Positions 11,118 through 18,944 of a stretch of 64,000 nucleotides of DNA are shown here, piece after piece (the first letter of the stretch is position 1; the number at the start of each line of letters is the position of its first letter). Under the pieces are notes generated by a model, which saw nothing but the letters and a program-made list of their open reading frames with translations, made no database searches and was not told the origin of the DNA. The stretch spans positions 620,001 through 684,000 of the forward strand of contig NZ_CP138858.1 in assembly GCF_033878955.1 (NCBI RefSeq), written 5' to 3'. This stretch comes from Coraliomargarita algicola. GTDB taxonomy: Bacteria; Verrucomicrobiota; Verrucomicrobiia; Opitutales; Coraliomargaritaceae. The translations under genes were made by a program, and so were the position numbers.

Positions 11118-11646
11118 AATAGTTGCGGAGGAACCGCTGACACATAGGGGATGCTGCAGTATGGCCCTGACAACTAGGCCTCGTAAAGTCACAATATCGT
11201 CAAGATGAGGTTTTTACACTTTCTTAAATCACTTATCCAACACAAAACGTAATTTCCCCTTAAAAAATAGTTAATAATCCGAGAATTTATAAGCGATATA
11301 CCCCATCAATACGCATCTAACACGACAAATCATAAGCTACTTACAGACATAAATTACGTATACAATAAGGCGAAAGTTGATAAAACTAACAACTAAAATA
11401 CGTAATCAAAGCATCGACCTACATCCATTCACGTCCTATATTTAGCACAAATCGGCCCCTAATCGGCCTCTGGCGACTCCATTCACCCCATCTTCAGACA
11501 GCGTACAACTCAGGCAAACAGCCTAGCCGACCGAACTGCATCAACTAGGTCGTCGATAAAACGTAATTCACTCTCAAATGTATGAAATTCGCTTCAGGCT
11601 CGAAAAGTAACTCGACGCGGCGCAAGGCATCAGCAACGTTGAAACG
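11118..11646. other. Divergent AT-rich spacer with repeated ACGTAATT
   Basis: A 529-bp region with no supported gene between the minus-strand cluster and the plus-strand glycosylase gene. ACGTAATT or its complement occurs at 11248, 11352 and 11561, with the closely similar TACGTAAT at 11399. It should hold the promoters of both units, but I cannot place -35/-10 boxes with confidence. Confidence 0.4.
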
Positions 11647-12570
11647 ATGTCCTCTGGTCTGGAAGCAATTGCAAATGAATTAAGACGCTTACAACGCGAT
11701 GGTGTCAATCGGGTCTTTGTTGAAGACGACACCATGCGCCTGATTACGTCCCGAGCCACCGAACAGGCCCGAGACACATCCGCCGCCGGCAACTCGCGAA
11801 GCCAGAGAGGCCCCGCATCTACCCAACACAGCGATCTAAAAGAACTGATCAACAACGCGCCACCGCCTCCTCCCCAAAGGGCCACCGAGGCTCCCAAGGC
11901 TCCACCGCTACCCGAGCCCCCCGAAATCACACTGCCCCCCGGCGATGCCACCACGCAACTCGCCTGGCTCAAGGAACAAGTGCTGGCCTGCGAAGTGTGT
12001 CAAAAGCACCTAAGCCCAGAAGGCAAAGTCGTCTTTGGCGCAGGGTCTCCCGAAGCAGATATCTTTTTCTGCGGCGAGGCCCCCGGCACCGAAGAAGAAC
12101 GCACAGGGGAACCGGCCGTCGGCAAAGCAGGGCAACTACTCTGCAAAATAATCAGCGCCATGGGACTGTCACGGCAGCAGGTCTACATTACCAACATCTT
12201 AAAATGGCGCCCTGAGCACGACAAACCCTACGGCAACCGCCCCCCCACACCCGAGGAGATGCACTTCTCACTCCCCTACCTGAGAGCTCAAATAGAGATC
12301 ATCAAACCCAAAGTGATTATTGCGCTGGGTAATGCAGCCGTGACGGGCCTACTCGGGCCCGATCCCGAGCGTAAGCTAGGATCCGTGCGAGGCACGTGGG
12401 CCTCTTTCGACAATATTCCAGTCATGATCACCTTTCACCCCTCCTACTTATTGCGTAACGGCACCCTCAAAACAAAACGAATGGCCTGGGAGGACATGCT
12501 CCAAGTCATGGTAAAATGCGAGCTGGATATCAGCGACAAACAACGAAGCTTTTTCCTCCCCAAAGCATAG
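11647..12570 (+). CDS. Uracil-DNA glycosylase family 4-like protein lacking two cluster cysteines
   Basis: Family 4 enzymes remove uracil from DNA and normally hold a [4Fe-4S] cluster with four cysteines. The fold is clear: GEAPGTEE (143-150, motif A), VGKAGQLL, YITNILKWRP (180-189), LPYLRAQIEIIKPKVIIALG and HPSYLLRN (264-271, motif B). The first cysteine pair is present (C115, C118). The third position is Trp (KWRP instead of KCRP) and the fourth is Ser208 (EEMHFSLPYL). About 100 residues of low-complexity, Pro-rich sequence precede the domain. It is followed 22 bases later by the cyclase gene. It may be an active cluster-free variant or a diverged DNA-binding relative. Confidence 0.85.
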   Translation: MSSGLEAIANELRRLQRDGVNRVFVEDDTMRLITSRATEQARDTSAAGNSRSQRGPASTQHSDLKELINNAPPPPPQRATEAPKAPPLPEPPEITLPPGDATTQLAWLKEQVLACEVCQKHLSPEGKVVFGAGSPEADIFFCGEAPGTEEERTGEPAVGKAGQLLCKIISAMGLSRQQVYITNILKWRPEHDKPYGNRPPTPEEMHFSLPYLRAQIEIIKPKVIIALGNAAVTGLLGPDPERKLGSVRGTWASFDNIPVMITFHPSYLLRNGTLKTKRMAWEDMLQVMVKCELDISDKQRSFFLPKA

Positions 12571-12592
12571 TCGCGTAGAATAAATTTCTGAC

Positions 12593-13564
12593 ATGGCGCA
12601 AACTAAGATACAACGACACTACCCGATCGCGGGACTCGAATTTCGGGATTTTTGGGATATTTGTAGCCGCTTCCAAACCGTACATTCAGAGTATAAATAC
12701 GTCTATTTCACAGTCGACGGCTTCGAATCTTTCATCGTGTTGGACGAACCTGAAGTTTCCAAAGTTCTTCAACGGCTAAAAGGCAAAGAAGAACGCGTGC
12801 GTAAATACTCTGCCCGCTTCTACACCAGTCGCACCCAGCACAGCGAAGGCTACGGAGTCTCCGAATTACAATATCGCCCCGTATCCTATGATCGCTACCG
12901 ACAAGGCTTAAGCTTCTACAGCGACTCTGTAGCCAAAGCGAACTACTACCAATTCGAAGAAGAAGTCTACACAAACTACCCCTTCATTGAAGACAACGAG
13001 CCCGAAGTCGAATTCGGTAAGCCCTGCGAAGTACTCGCCCTGGTGATCGATATTCGCGGCTTCAGCATCTTTTGTGAAAAACCAGAAATCGAATCGCCCT
13101 ATATTTGCGGGCTCATGTCGGCATTCTACCACATGGTCAATCGCGCCCTTCAACGCTTTCCACCGGAAATGACCAAATTCCTAGGCGACGGAGTGCTCGC
13201 AATCTGGGAGACCAGCCCAGCCGACCGCGAGATCGCAGTGCGCGAAGCACTCAACGCAGCGCTCAACCTCCGCCACACCTGGTCCATCGTCAAGGACAGT
13301 CCCCACTTCACCCACGGCGCGCCCCAGGATATCGGAGCCGGAATCTGCTTCGGCCTCGCGAGTCACCTCGAAGTGGGCAACGACTATATCGGACGCCCCA
13401 TCAACATCGCCAGCCGCCTCTGCAGCGCCTGTCCCGGCGATCGCGTCTACGTGGATCGCGCAGTGCCCAACCTTCCGCTGGAAATCAAAAAACAAGAATA
13501 CGTCACTCACATCAAACCATATGGGCGTCACAACGTATGGGCTTACTCCACCAAACCACAATAG
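12593..13564 (+). CDS. Class III adenylate/guanylate cyclase domain protein
   Basis: A 323-residue soluble protein. The N-terminal 140 residues are not recognised. The C-terminal half is a class III cyclase homology domain: LVIDIRGFS with metal-binding Asp153, KFLGDG with the second metal Asp199, and NDYIGRPINIASRL carrying the conserved Asn and Arg. Lys195 before FLGD and the Asp in NDYIG sit where adenine-specifying residues are found in adenylate cyclases, so cAMP is the more likely product (inference). It probably forms an operon with the glycosylase gene. No membrane or HAMP segment is present, so it would be cytosolic. Confidence 0.88.
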   Translation: MAQTKIQRHYPIAGLEFRDFWDICSRFQTVHSEYKYVYFTVDGFESFIVLDEPEVSKVLQRLKGKEERVRKYSARFYTSRTQHSEGYGVSELQYRPVSYDRYRQGLSFYSDSVAKANYYQFEEEVYTNYPFIEDNEPEVEFGKPCEVLALVIDIRGFSIFCEKPEIESPYICGLMSAFYHMVNRALQRFPPEMTKFLGDGVLAIWETSPADREIAVREALNAALNLRHTWSIVKDSPHFTHGAPQDIGAGICFGLASHLEVGNDYIGRPINIASRLCSACPGDRVYVDRAVPNLPLEIKKQEYVTHIKPYGRHNVWAYSTKPQ

Positions 13565-13627
13565 CTGTCAGTTTTCAGTGACAAACATCGACTCATTTGC
13601 TAATCAAATTAATTTCATCTAATTACT

Positions 13628-14062
13628 ATGCTTAACGGAATCTCTCCTCTCATCAGTCCCGAACTCTTGAACGCCCTGTATCGCATGGGCCACGGCGACG
13701 AAATTTTACTCGCAGACGCCCACTTCCCAGGCGACAGCTTTGGACAGCGCGTAATTCGCGCGGATGGCTTGAGCATCCCGCAACTACTAGAAGCCATCCT
13801 GCCGCTCATGCCGCTCGACCCTTATGTCGATGCCCCCCTCGCCATGATGGCCGCCGTCCCCGGTGACTCACTAGACCCCACCGTCGAGGAAGCCTATCGC
13901 AAAGCCATCGGCAAAGCCGGCGTCGACCTCAAGGTAAACATCGAACGCGTCGAACGCTTCGCCTTTTACGACCGCGCAAAAACAAACTACGCCGTCGTCA
14001 TGACAGGCGAAATGGCCAAATACGGCAACCTGATCCTAAAAAAGGGCCTAGCCAATATCTAG
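13628..14062 (+). CDS. fucU: L-fucose mutarotase (RbsD/FucU family)
   Basis: A 144-residue protein matching the RbsD/FucU fold. It carries the N-terminal YRMGHGDEILLADAHFP block with the catalytic-type His, then PLMPLDPYV, and ends with AFYDRAK.NYAVVMTGE..KYGNLILKKG. FucU interconverts the anomers of L-fucose before isomerase or dehydrogenase steps. FucU rather than RbsD is favoured by the length, the EMAKYGN tail and the fucosidase-rich locus 20 kb away. It stands alone here, about 60 bases after the cyclase gene, with repeats immediately downstream. Confidence 0.85.
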   Translation: MLNGISPLISPELLNALYRMGHGDEILLADAHFPGDSFGQRVIRADGLSIPQLLEAILPLMPLDPYVDAPLAMMAAVPGDSLDPTVEEAYRKAIGKAGVDLKVNIERVERFAFYDRAKTNYAVVMTGEMAKYGNLILKKGLANI

Positions 14063-14081
14063 GCCCAGCTCGTTCATCCTA

Positions 14082-14127
14082 GAGGACAGAGGACAGAGGA
14101 CAGAGGACAGAGGACAGAGGACAGAGG
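14082..14127. repeat. Tandem heptanucleotide (GAGGACA) x 6.6
   Basis: Six exact GAGGACA units plus GAGG, starting 20 bases after the fucU stop. A seven-base unit outside a gene could vary in copy number by slippage. Confidence 0.9.
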
Positions 14128-14152
14128 CATTATAAGGCCAGCTCTGAATCTG

Positions 14153-14275
14153 CAAGCAGTCATGGCAGTTCTCGTCTCGCCAAAATGGCACATGCATCGA
14201 CCCTCACAACTAATTATCAGTGAACGGCTTCTAATCCCTAACCACTAAATTCAGACATCTGAATTTTGAATTAAG
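14153..14275. repeat. Intergenic repeat sharing a GTCTCGCCAAAATGGC core, copy 2
   Basis: 14153-14193 matches 576-616 base for base apart from a few changes. The following CAGTGAACGGCTTCTAAT and TCTGAATTTTGAATTAAG stretches match 650-688 loosely. Confidence 0.5.
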
Positions 14276-14276
14276 G

Positions 14277-14363
14277 TTAATTCACCTGAGTTTCGAGGTA
14301 TTGCTTAACCTCCTCAGTCGCATCCAAATACTCGGCCAATACTTGTATTAGGTCCACAGTGTC
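14277..14363 (-). pseudogene. Possible C-terminal gene remnant, unknown
   Basis: Read on the minus strand, about 28 open codons end in a stop and spell a plausible protein tail (VLAEYLDATEEVKQYLETQ). There is no upstream body of the gene. The adjacent sequence is a broken hsdS end, so this may be debris from a neighbouring gene. It could also be chance. Confidence 0.3.
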
Positions 14364-14368
14364 CCCCC

Positions 14369-14482
14369 GCCCCTGCCGCCTTCGAAACCAAGCTCAACAA
14401 AGCCCGCTAAAGCAAACAAGGCATGATGCAGGAGTTACTGACGGGTAAAACCCGTCTAGTAACTCCTGCATCAAATGGATAA
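14369..14482 (+). pseudogene. hsdS: Remnant of the 3' end of a type I restriction specificity subunit gene (hsdS)
   Basis: Translation in one frame gives AAFETKLNKAR, a stop, then SKQGMMQELLTGKTRLV. That is the characteristic C-terminal end of HsdS proteins (usually ..KYRxLKQGMMQELLTGKTRL). One in-frame TAA (14408-14410) interrupts it, and no target-recognition domains are present upstream. The corresponding hsdR 5' end lies 8 kb downstream at 22356. This is recognition of a short but distinctive motif. Confidence 0.75.
14424..14473. repeat. Perfect 16-bp inverted repeat over the hsdS end
   Basis: TGATGCAGGAGTTACT and AGTAACTCCTGCATCA are exact complements, with a second stem ACGGGT/ACCCGT nested inside. 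The left arm encodes the MMQELL of the HsdS tail. There is no T-run, so it is not a standard terminator. Confidence 0.8.
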
Positions 14483-14602
14483 TTGAGAGTTGATAATTGA
14501 TAATTACTTACGACGAAAGTGCACATCATCCCACACCTTATGAAATTATACATTATCAACTATCCATTCTCAATTAACAACAGGGTGGATAATTGATAAT
14601 TA
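14478..14602. repeat. AT-rich degenerate repeat block, junction hsdS tail / four-helix-bundle gene
   Basis: GGATAATTGAGAGTTGATAATTGATAATT, then its approximate complement ATTATCAACTATCCATTCTCAATT, then GGATAATTGATAATT. The arms can pair into a long imperfect hairpin. The same ATCCATTCTCAATT words recur at 14986, 20917 and 22315. Confidence 0.65.
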
Positions 14603-14636
14603 GCTGACGCACTGAACACATGGAGAACTGAAATTG

Positions 14637-14987
14637 ATGAAAGAGAATGTAATCAAAAACAAGAGCTTCGCCTTCGCGCTGCGAGTGGTGAAGTTGGCGC
14701 AGTATTTGCAAAAGGAAAAGCAGGAGTATGTGTTATCCAAGCAAGTGCTACGTTCGGGCACAGCGGTGGGAGCACTCGTTCGTGAAGCTGAACACGCTCA
14801 GAGCAAAGCTGACTTCATTAACAAGATGAGCATTGCCCTCAAAGAAGCTAACGAAACCGAATACTGGATCGACCTACTCCACCAATCCGATTATATCGAC
14901 GACAGTAATTACCATTCAATCCAGCCAGATATAGAAGAACTGCTCAAATTGCTGATCAGTATCGTGAAAACGAGCAGAGCCAAATAA
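14637..14987 (+). CDS. Four-helix-bundle protein (S23/23S-intervening-sequence family)
   Basis: A 116-residue all-helical protein with the family's hallmark SKQVLRSGTAVGALVREAEHAQSKADFI followed by IALKEANETEYWIDLL. These small homopentameric bundles occur in rRNA intervening sequences, as accessory proteins of diversity-generating retroelements and, very often, as passengers in type I restriction loci. The last setting fits here, just after the hsdS remnant. I start it at ATG 14637. A TTG one codon earlier is less likely. The molecular role of this family outside retroelements is unclear. Confidence 0.85.
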   Translation: MKENVIKNKSFAFALRVVKLAQYLQKEKQEYVLSKQVLRSGTAVGALVREAEHAQSKADFINKMSIALKEANETEYWIDLLHQSDYIDDSNYHSIQPDIEELLKLLISIVKTSRAK

Positions 14988-15085
14988 TTATCCATTCTCA
15001 ACTATCCATTATCAATTTGCGTAGCATGACATTATCCATTCTCAATTCTCCACTATCAATTATCAACTCTCCACTATCCATTAAT
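14986..15085. repeat. AT-rich degenerate repeat block between four-helix-bundle gene and defence operon
   Basis: Repeated ATTATCCATTCTCAA(C/T)T and TCCACTATCAATTATCAACT units with small changes, filling the whole spacer except for a short GCGTAGCATGAC break. Confidence 0.7.
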
Positions 15086-15108
15086 ACTGCCGGAAAGACG
15101 AGGTTGGT

Positions 15109-15792
15109 GTGAGTGTCGCTCAACTTGACCTGACAACCGCAAGAACACCAAGTGAATACATCGCTTGGTTTAGTCCCATTTTGGAGCAAATCAGCGAAAG
15201 GGAAGACAATCGCGAAGCTGCACTGCTACATGAGAACGAATATAAGTTCTTTTATGAGGAACTTTTCCCACTCTACTGCCTGCTCAAGCTCAAAGAACAG
15301 GATTGGAGCGAAGCAAGGTTTCAGCCGATCAAGGGCAACCAGAGCTACGATGTCAAAGTAGAGGGACTCCCGATTGAATTCCTAGAGATTACGACAACGA
15401 ATTTTGATGGTGATGAGCGCTTTCGAATGCAGCAGTTAATGACTGAAGGCTCTGTCGATGCGCTCAACCCAATTTGCCACGACGAGCGAGGCAGACCTGT
15501 CGGGATTCAGAACGAAGGTGAAATGCGGGATCATCAACAACTCATAGTCGAAGAAACTCAAAAAATTCACGAGAGAATTACCCGTAAAAACTCAAGAACC
15601 TACCCTTCCAAAACAGCGCTGCTCGTTTACTACAATGATTACAAGTGCTACCCCAGCGAAACGGACAGGTCAGCCTTTGAAGCGCTCGTTAATGAACTTC
15701 ATCCGCAGTGGAGCGAAAATTTCACTGCCCTCTTTCTCGTTGGTGCAAAAGGCGAGCAGACCTTCGAGTGGCTGACTCAAGATATTAGATAA
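15109..15792 (+). CDS. Hypothetical protein coupled to the GHKL ATPase gene
   Basis: A 227-residue soluble protein, start GTG with a GAGG Shine-Dalgarno sequence about six bases before it. The next Met is near residue 115, so GTG is the sensible start. The segment NQSYDVKVEG..PIEFLEITT in the middle (about 75-100) resembles the strand pattern of PD-(D/E)xK nucleases but lacks a clear ExK, so I make no functional call. Its TAA is directly followed by the ATG of the GHKL gene with no gap, which suggests coupled translation and a shared complex. Confidence 0.7.
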   Translation: MSVAQLDLTTARTPSEYIAWFSPILEQISEREDNREAALLHENEYKFFYEELFPLYCLLKLKEQDWSEARFQPIKGNQSYDVKVEGLPIEFLEITTTNFDGDERFRMQQLMTEGSVDALNPICHDERGRPVGIQNEGEMRDHQQLIVEETQKIHERITRKNSRTYPSKTALLVYYNDYKCYPSETDRSAFEALVNELHPQWSENFTALFLVGAKGEQTFEWLTQDIR

Positions 15793-17310
15793 ATGAAAAA
15801 AATTCCATTCACCCCCCAAAAAGACTTTCTAGCCAGACTATCAAACGCAGGCTCTCTGCAAGCACTTTCAGAGCTCATTTGGAATGGTTTGGATGCGGGT
15901 TCCGATACCATTGAAGTTGAACTAGAGCGGAACGGGATGGAGGGCCTCGAAGAGTTGCGAGTCATCGACAGAGGAACTGGCATCTACTATCCACATCTGG
16001 ATTCCCTGTTTGGCGATCTCGGTGATTCTTGGAAAAAGAATAAGACACGCGAGAACGGCCGAGCCATCCATGGCAAAAAAGGGCAAGGCCGACTCAAAGC
16101 TTTCGCACTCGGGAATGAAGTCCGCTGGAGAAGCACTTACCTTGAAGACTCAAAGAAACGGGCATACACGATCCATGGACGAGACGGCGAGCTGCAGGCA
16201 TCCGATCCTGTTACGGTCGATGAGAACAAACCTGTGGGCACAGAGGTGATTGTTAGTTCAATCGTAAAAAGCCACGGAGCCTTGCTTGACGAAAGCGCCC
16301 CTTCCGAAATCGCTAAGATATTTGCGCCCTACCTAAGCCAGTATCCAAATGTCAGTATCGTATACGATGGAGCAACAGTAGATCCATCTGCTCATCAAAT
16401 TTGCACAAAAGACATATACCTCGACCCCATACAGCTAAGCGATGGTAAGACGGTCAACGTATCTGTATCGGTGGTCGAATGGAACATTGAGACGAAGCGC
16501 GAAATTCATCTCTGTGATGCAAATGGAGTCTCACTCTACGAGACAAGTGCATTGGGTCGGATCAGGGCACCTGGCTTCCATTTTACGGCTTACATCAAAT
16601 CGGACTATTTCGTTGAACTCGACCAAGAAGGTAAGCTGATTCTGGACGATTTACTGCCGGATGTGGACTTAGTGCTAAAGAATTCAAAAAAGGCCATTAG
16701 TAAGTATTTCCGTCGCCGTCTAGCCGAACGTCAAAGTGGTGCAGTCGAAAGATGGAAAGCTGAGGAAATTTACCCTTTCGAAGAGAAGGAGCAAATCGAC
16801 CCAGTCGAAGAGGCTGAGCGTCAAGTTTTCGACATCCTAGCCATCAATGTTGAGTCATACTTACCTTCGTTCGACGACGCAGACAAGAAGACGAGGAAGT
16901 TCACATTTAAACTTATTGCTCAGGCGCTGAAGCAGAATCCTGAGTCCGTCCAAGAAATTATCAGCGGCGTCCTCAACCTAAAAAAGGAAGACCAAGAAGA
17001 CCTCGCAGAGCTGATGCGTCAGACGTCTCTAACTTCGATCATAAGCACTGCAAAGACAGTGGCTAATCGACTCAATTTCCTAATCGGCCTTGAGGATCTA
17101 CTTTTCGACAAAGAATCGAAAAAAAATTACTGGAGAGGGATCAACTGCACAAAATCTTGGAGAATGAAGCTTGGATCTTTGATGAAGAGTTCGCGCTATC
17201 AGGCAGTGAAAAGCGACTCGACGAAGTCTTGGAAATACACATCGGAGAGCTTGGAGATCGTGGTGAACCCGTCCTTCGAGAGGGTGACAGAGAGGGACGC
17301 GTGGATCTAA
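15793..17310 (+). CDS. GHKL (MORC/Hsp90-like) ATPase, N-terminal frame of a frameshifted gene
   Basis: Residues 1-120 hold a GHKL ATP-binding domain: SELIWNGLDAG (N31, D34), VIDRGTGI (D59, G61, G63) and HGKKGQGR (G94-G99). A second domain of about 300 residues with an acidic linker follows. From codon 443 on, the frame is wrong. At the A8 run 17119-17126 a -1 shift restores a coherent protein (KKKLLERDQLHKILENEAW) that continues to 17789. The last 60 residues of this 505-residue reading are therefore an artefact of the shift. GHKL plus nuclease architecture is known from prokaryotic MORC/MutL-like proteins in restriction systems, so a defence role is likely. Confidence 0.8.
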   Translation: MKKIPFTPQKDFLARLSNAGSLQALSELIWNGLDAGSDTIEVELERNGMEGLEELRVIDRGTGIYYPHLDSLFGDLGDSWKKNKTRENGRAIHGKKGQGRLKAFALGNEVRWRSTYLEDSKKRAYTIHGRDGELQASDPVTVDENKPVGTEVIVSSIVKSHGALLDESAPSEIAKIFAPYLSQYPNVSIVYDGATVDPSAHQICTKDIYLDPIQLSDGKTVNVSVSVVEWNIETKREIHLCDANGVSLYETSALGRIRAPGFHFTAYIKSDYFVELDQEGKLILDDLLPDVDLVLKNSKKAISKYFRRRLAERQSGAVERWKAEEIYPFEEKEQIDPVEEAERQVFDILAINVESYLPSFDDADKKTRKFTFKLIAQALKQNPESVQEIISGVLNLKKEDQEDLAELMRQTSLTSIISTAKTVANRLNFLIGLEDLLFDKESKKNYWRGINCTKSWRMKLGSLMKSSRYQAVKSDSTKSWKYTSESLEIVVNPSFERVTERDAWI

Positions 17311-17789
17311 TGCTAAGCAGAGTCATTCAACCGCGCCACGAAGAACGCGATCACTTGGTGGTAGAGCTAAAACGCCCAAAACAAAAAATAACATCAACTG
17401 TCCTTAATCAGGTCGAAAGTTATGCGATCGCGGTAGCTCACGACGAGCGCTTCCATACCGCAAAAACGAAGTGGCGCTTTATCGCAGTCTCCAATCAATT
17501 TGATGAACATGCCCGGCGAAAAGCCCGGCAACGTAATAAACCCGAGGGGCTCGTTTTCGATGACGCTGACTTAAATATAGAAGTCTGGGCATTTGAATGG
17601 ACTGAGATCATTGCCAATGCACGTGCGCGCTTACAGTTCATCAATCAAACACTTAACTACGAAGCAGACCGAGAAAGTTCGAAAGCATATCTAAAGAAGG
17701 CGCATTCGAGGTTCATCCCTGAACTCACTGAAGATGATATTAATGAACAAGAAGAGGTCACTGTGGTAGGCACTGAAAGTATATTTTAA
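17157..17789 (+). CDS. PD-(D/E)xK nuclease domain, C-terminal frame of the GHKL protein
   Basis: This is the continuation of the GHKL gene after a -1 shift at 17119-17126. The frame is open from there, and 17157 is only a possible TTG. The domain shows a restriction-enzyme-like core GRVDLML..HLVVELKRPKQ (in this numbering D50, E70, K72) followed by QVESYAIAV and WRFIAVSN, typical of PD-(D/E)xK strands and helix. With the upstream part the full protein would be about 665 residues. It is an extended GHKL-nuclease fusion if the shift is programmed or a base is missing from the assembly, or a broken gene if the indel is real. Confidence 0.75.
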   Translation: MENEAWIFDEEFALSGSEKRLDEVLEIHIGELGDRGEPVLREGDREGRVDLMLSRVIQPRHEERDHLVVELKRPKQKITSTVLNQVESYAIAVAHDERFHTAKTKWRFIAVSNQFDEHARRKARQRNKPEGLVFDDADLNIEVWAFEWTEIIANARARLQFINQTLNYEADRESSKAYLKKAHSRFIPELTEDDINEQEEVTVVGTESIF

Positions 17790-17823
17790 ACGTATTCTAC
17801 TATTTTTAATTGGTAAGAGCATA

Positions 17824-18885
17824 ATGTCCGTAAAAATACAAACGAAAGCAAAGGACTTCCCTACAGGTAACTCATTTAGAGTATCTAATATAACTACAGA
17901 TTTAAGCTATACTTTGGTTGAACTTGCTCATGCAGCAATCACAGTCGGTCACGGTCATAACTGGAATCTAATCCTAGGTAATTCAATTGGCGGGCAGATG
18001 GAGCTAATGTGGAAATTAACTGCATTTCTAACTGCCGTTGAAGAGCGACGTCATCACGACTGGGGAGGACCAACTAGTAGGCTCACACAAACAGAACGAA
18101 TGGCACGGATGGACCCCTCTGAACGTCGCGCATTGAACTACCACTTAGGCATGACTCTGTCATGCGCTTGGTCTAGGAAGCAACTAGGAACTCCTTGGCT
18201 ACAACATTTAGATATCTACGGAGAACAATATGACACGGTGCTACTTGACGGACGTTCACGCCCCGATCTCATTGGGCGAACATCATCAGGGGATTGGGTA
18301 GTCATAGAAAGCAAAGGATACTCAAGTAAACCCAGTAGCAGCACCGATCCATTAAAGTGCACCATCAGTAAAGCTAAAGCTCAGGCGCAACGGGTCGTAA
18401 CTATCGGAAGAGACACTCCAAGTATACTGATAGCATCATTTGCCTACTTTTATAAGGGTCGTCGAGGACACAGATTCACACACCCTGCGATAGCGATGGA
18501 AGTGTATGATCCCCCGACATTTGAGGACGACGGCGAAAAGAATACAGAAGTAGTAAATCCGATATATTTACCTAAATGGTCATCAGGACAGTTTCTGACT
18601 GACTATTACTCTAAATGGTCACCATTCTTCTCAAATAAGGACCAACTATCTGAAGACGGAAATTTGCTGCTTCGCAAGTTCGAGAACTTTGGAATCACGA
18701 TCGGGATTAATAGTGAGCTGTTATGGCTTCTCCAATCATCGGAAAGACAGGAAAATTACTCCGATAAAATTGCTCAAATTCTGTCAAACTCAAACGATTT
18801 GAATAGCAAAGACACATACTCTCCTGGTGATGGAATTAGCCTTACGATGGAAAGTGAATGGCTAGAACGCTTCTCAAAAAAATAA
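17824..18885 (+). CDS. Restriction-endonuclease-like (PD-(D/E)xK) protein
   Basis: A 353-residue soluble protein. The core RPDLIGRTSSGDWVVIESKG (D148, E162, K164) fits the PD-(D/E)xK nuclease signature, and KAKAQAQRVVTIG after it fits the following helix. The rest is not recognised. Base composition is visibly more AT-rich than in the housekeeping genes. It starts 34 bases after the GHKL-nuclease gene and is probably in the same operon. It may be the effector or a second nuclease of that system. DNA cleavage is inferred from the motif only. Confidence 0.65.
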   Translation: MSVKIQTKAKDFPTGNSFRVSNITTDLSYTLVELAHAAITVGHGHNWNLILGNSIGGQMELMWKLTAFLTAVEERRHHDWGGPTSRLTQTERMARMDPSERRALNYHLGMTLSCAWSRKQLGTPWLQHLDIYGEQYDTVLLDGRSRPDLIGRTSSGDWVVIESKGYSSKPSSSTDPLKCTISKAKAQAQRVVTIGRDTPSILIASFAYFYKGRRGHRFTHPAIAMEVYDPPTFEDDGEKNTEVVNPIYLPKWSSGQFLTDYYSKWSPFFSNKDQLSEDGNLLLRKFENFGITIGINSELLWLLQSSERQENYSDKIAQILSNSNDLNSKDTYSPGDGISLTMESEWLERFSKK

Positions 18886-18944
18886 AACTAAATAATGACG
18901 GTTCAACTACTCATTCCCGCGGCTACTGCTAAACCCACACACAC

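Noticed and set aside
11574..11972. 132-codon minus-strand frame at the glycosylase 5' end
   Set aside because: It is antisense to the low-complexity N-terminus of the glycosylase. The Ser/Gly-rich peptide reflects the complementary Pro/Ala codons.
14637..14987. Diversity-generating retroelement (the four-helix-bundle protein resembles Avd)
   Set aside because: No reverse transcriptase, template repeat or variable repeat is visible nearby. The type I restriction context explains the gene better.
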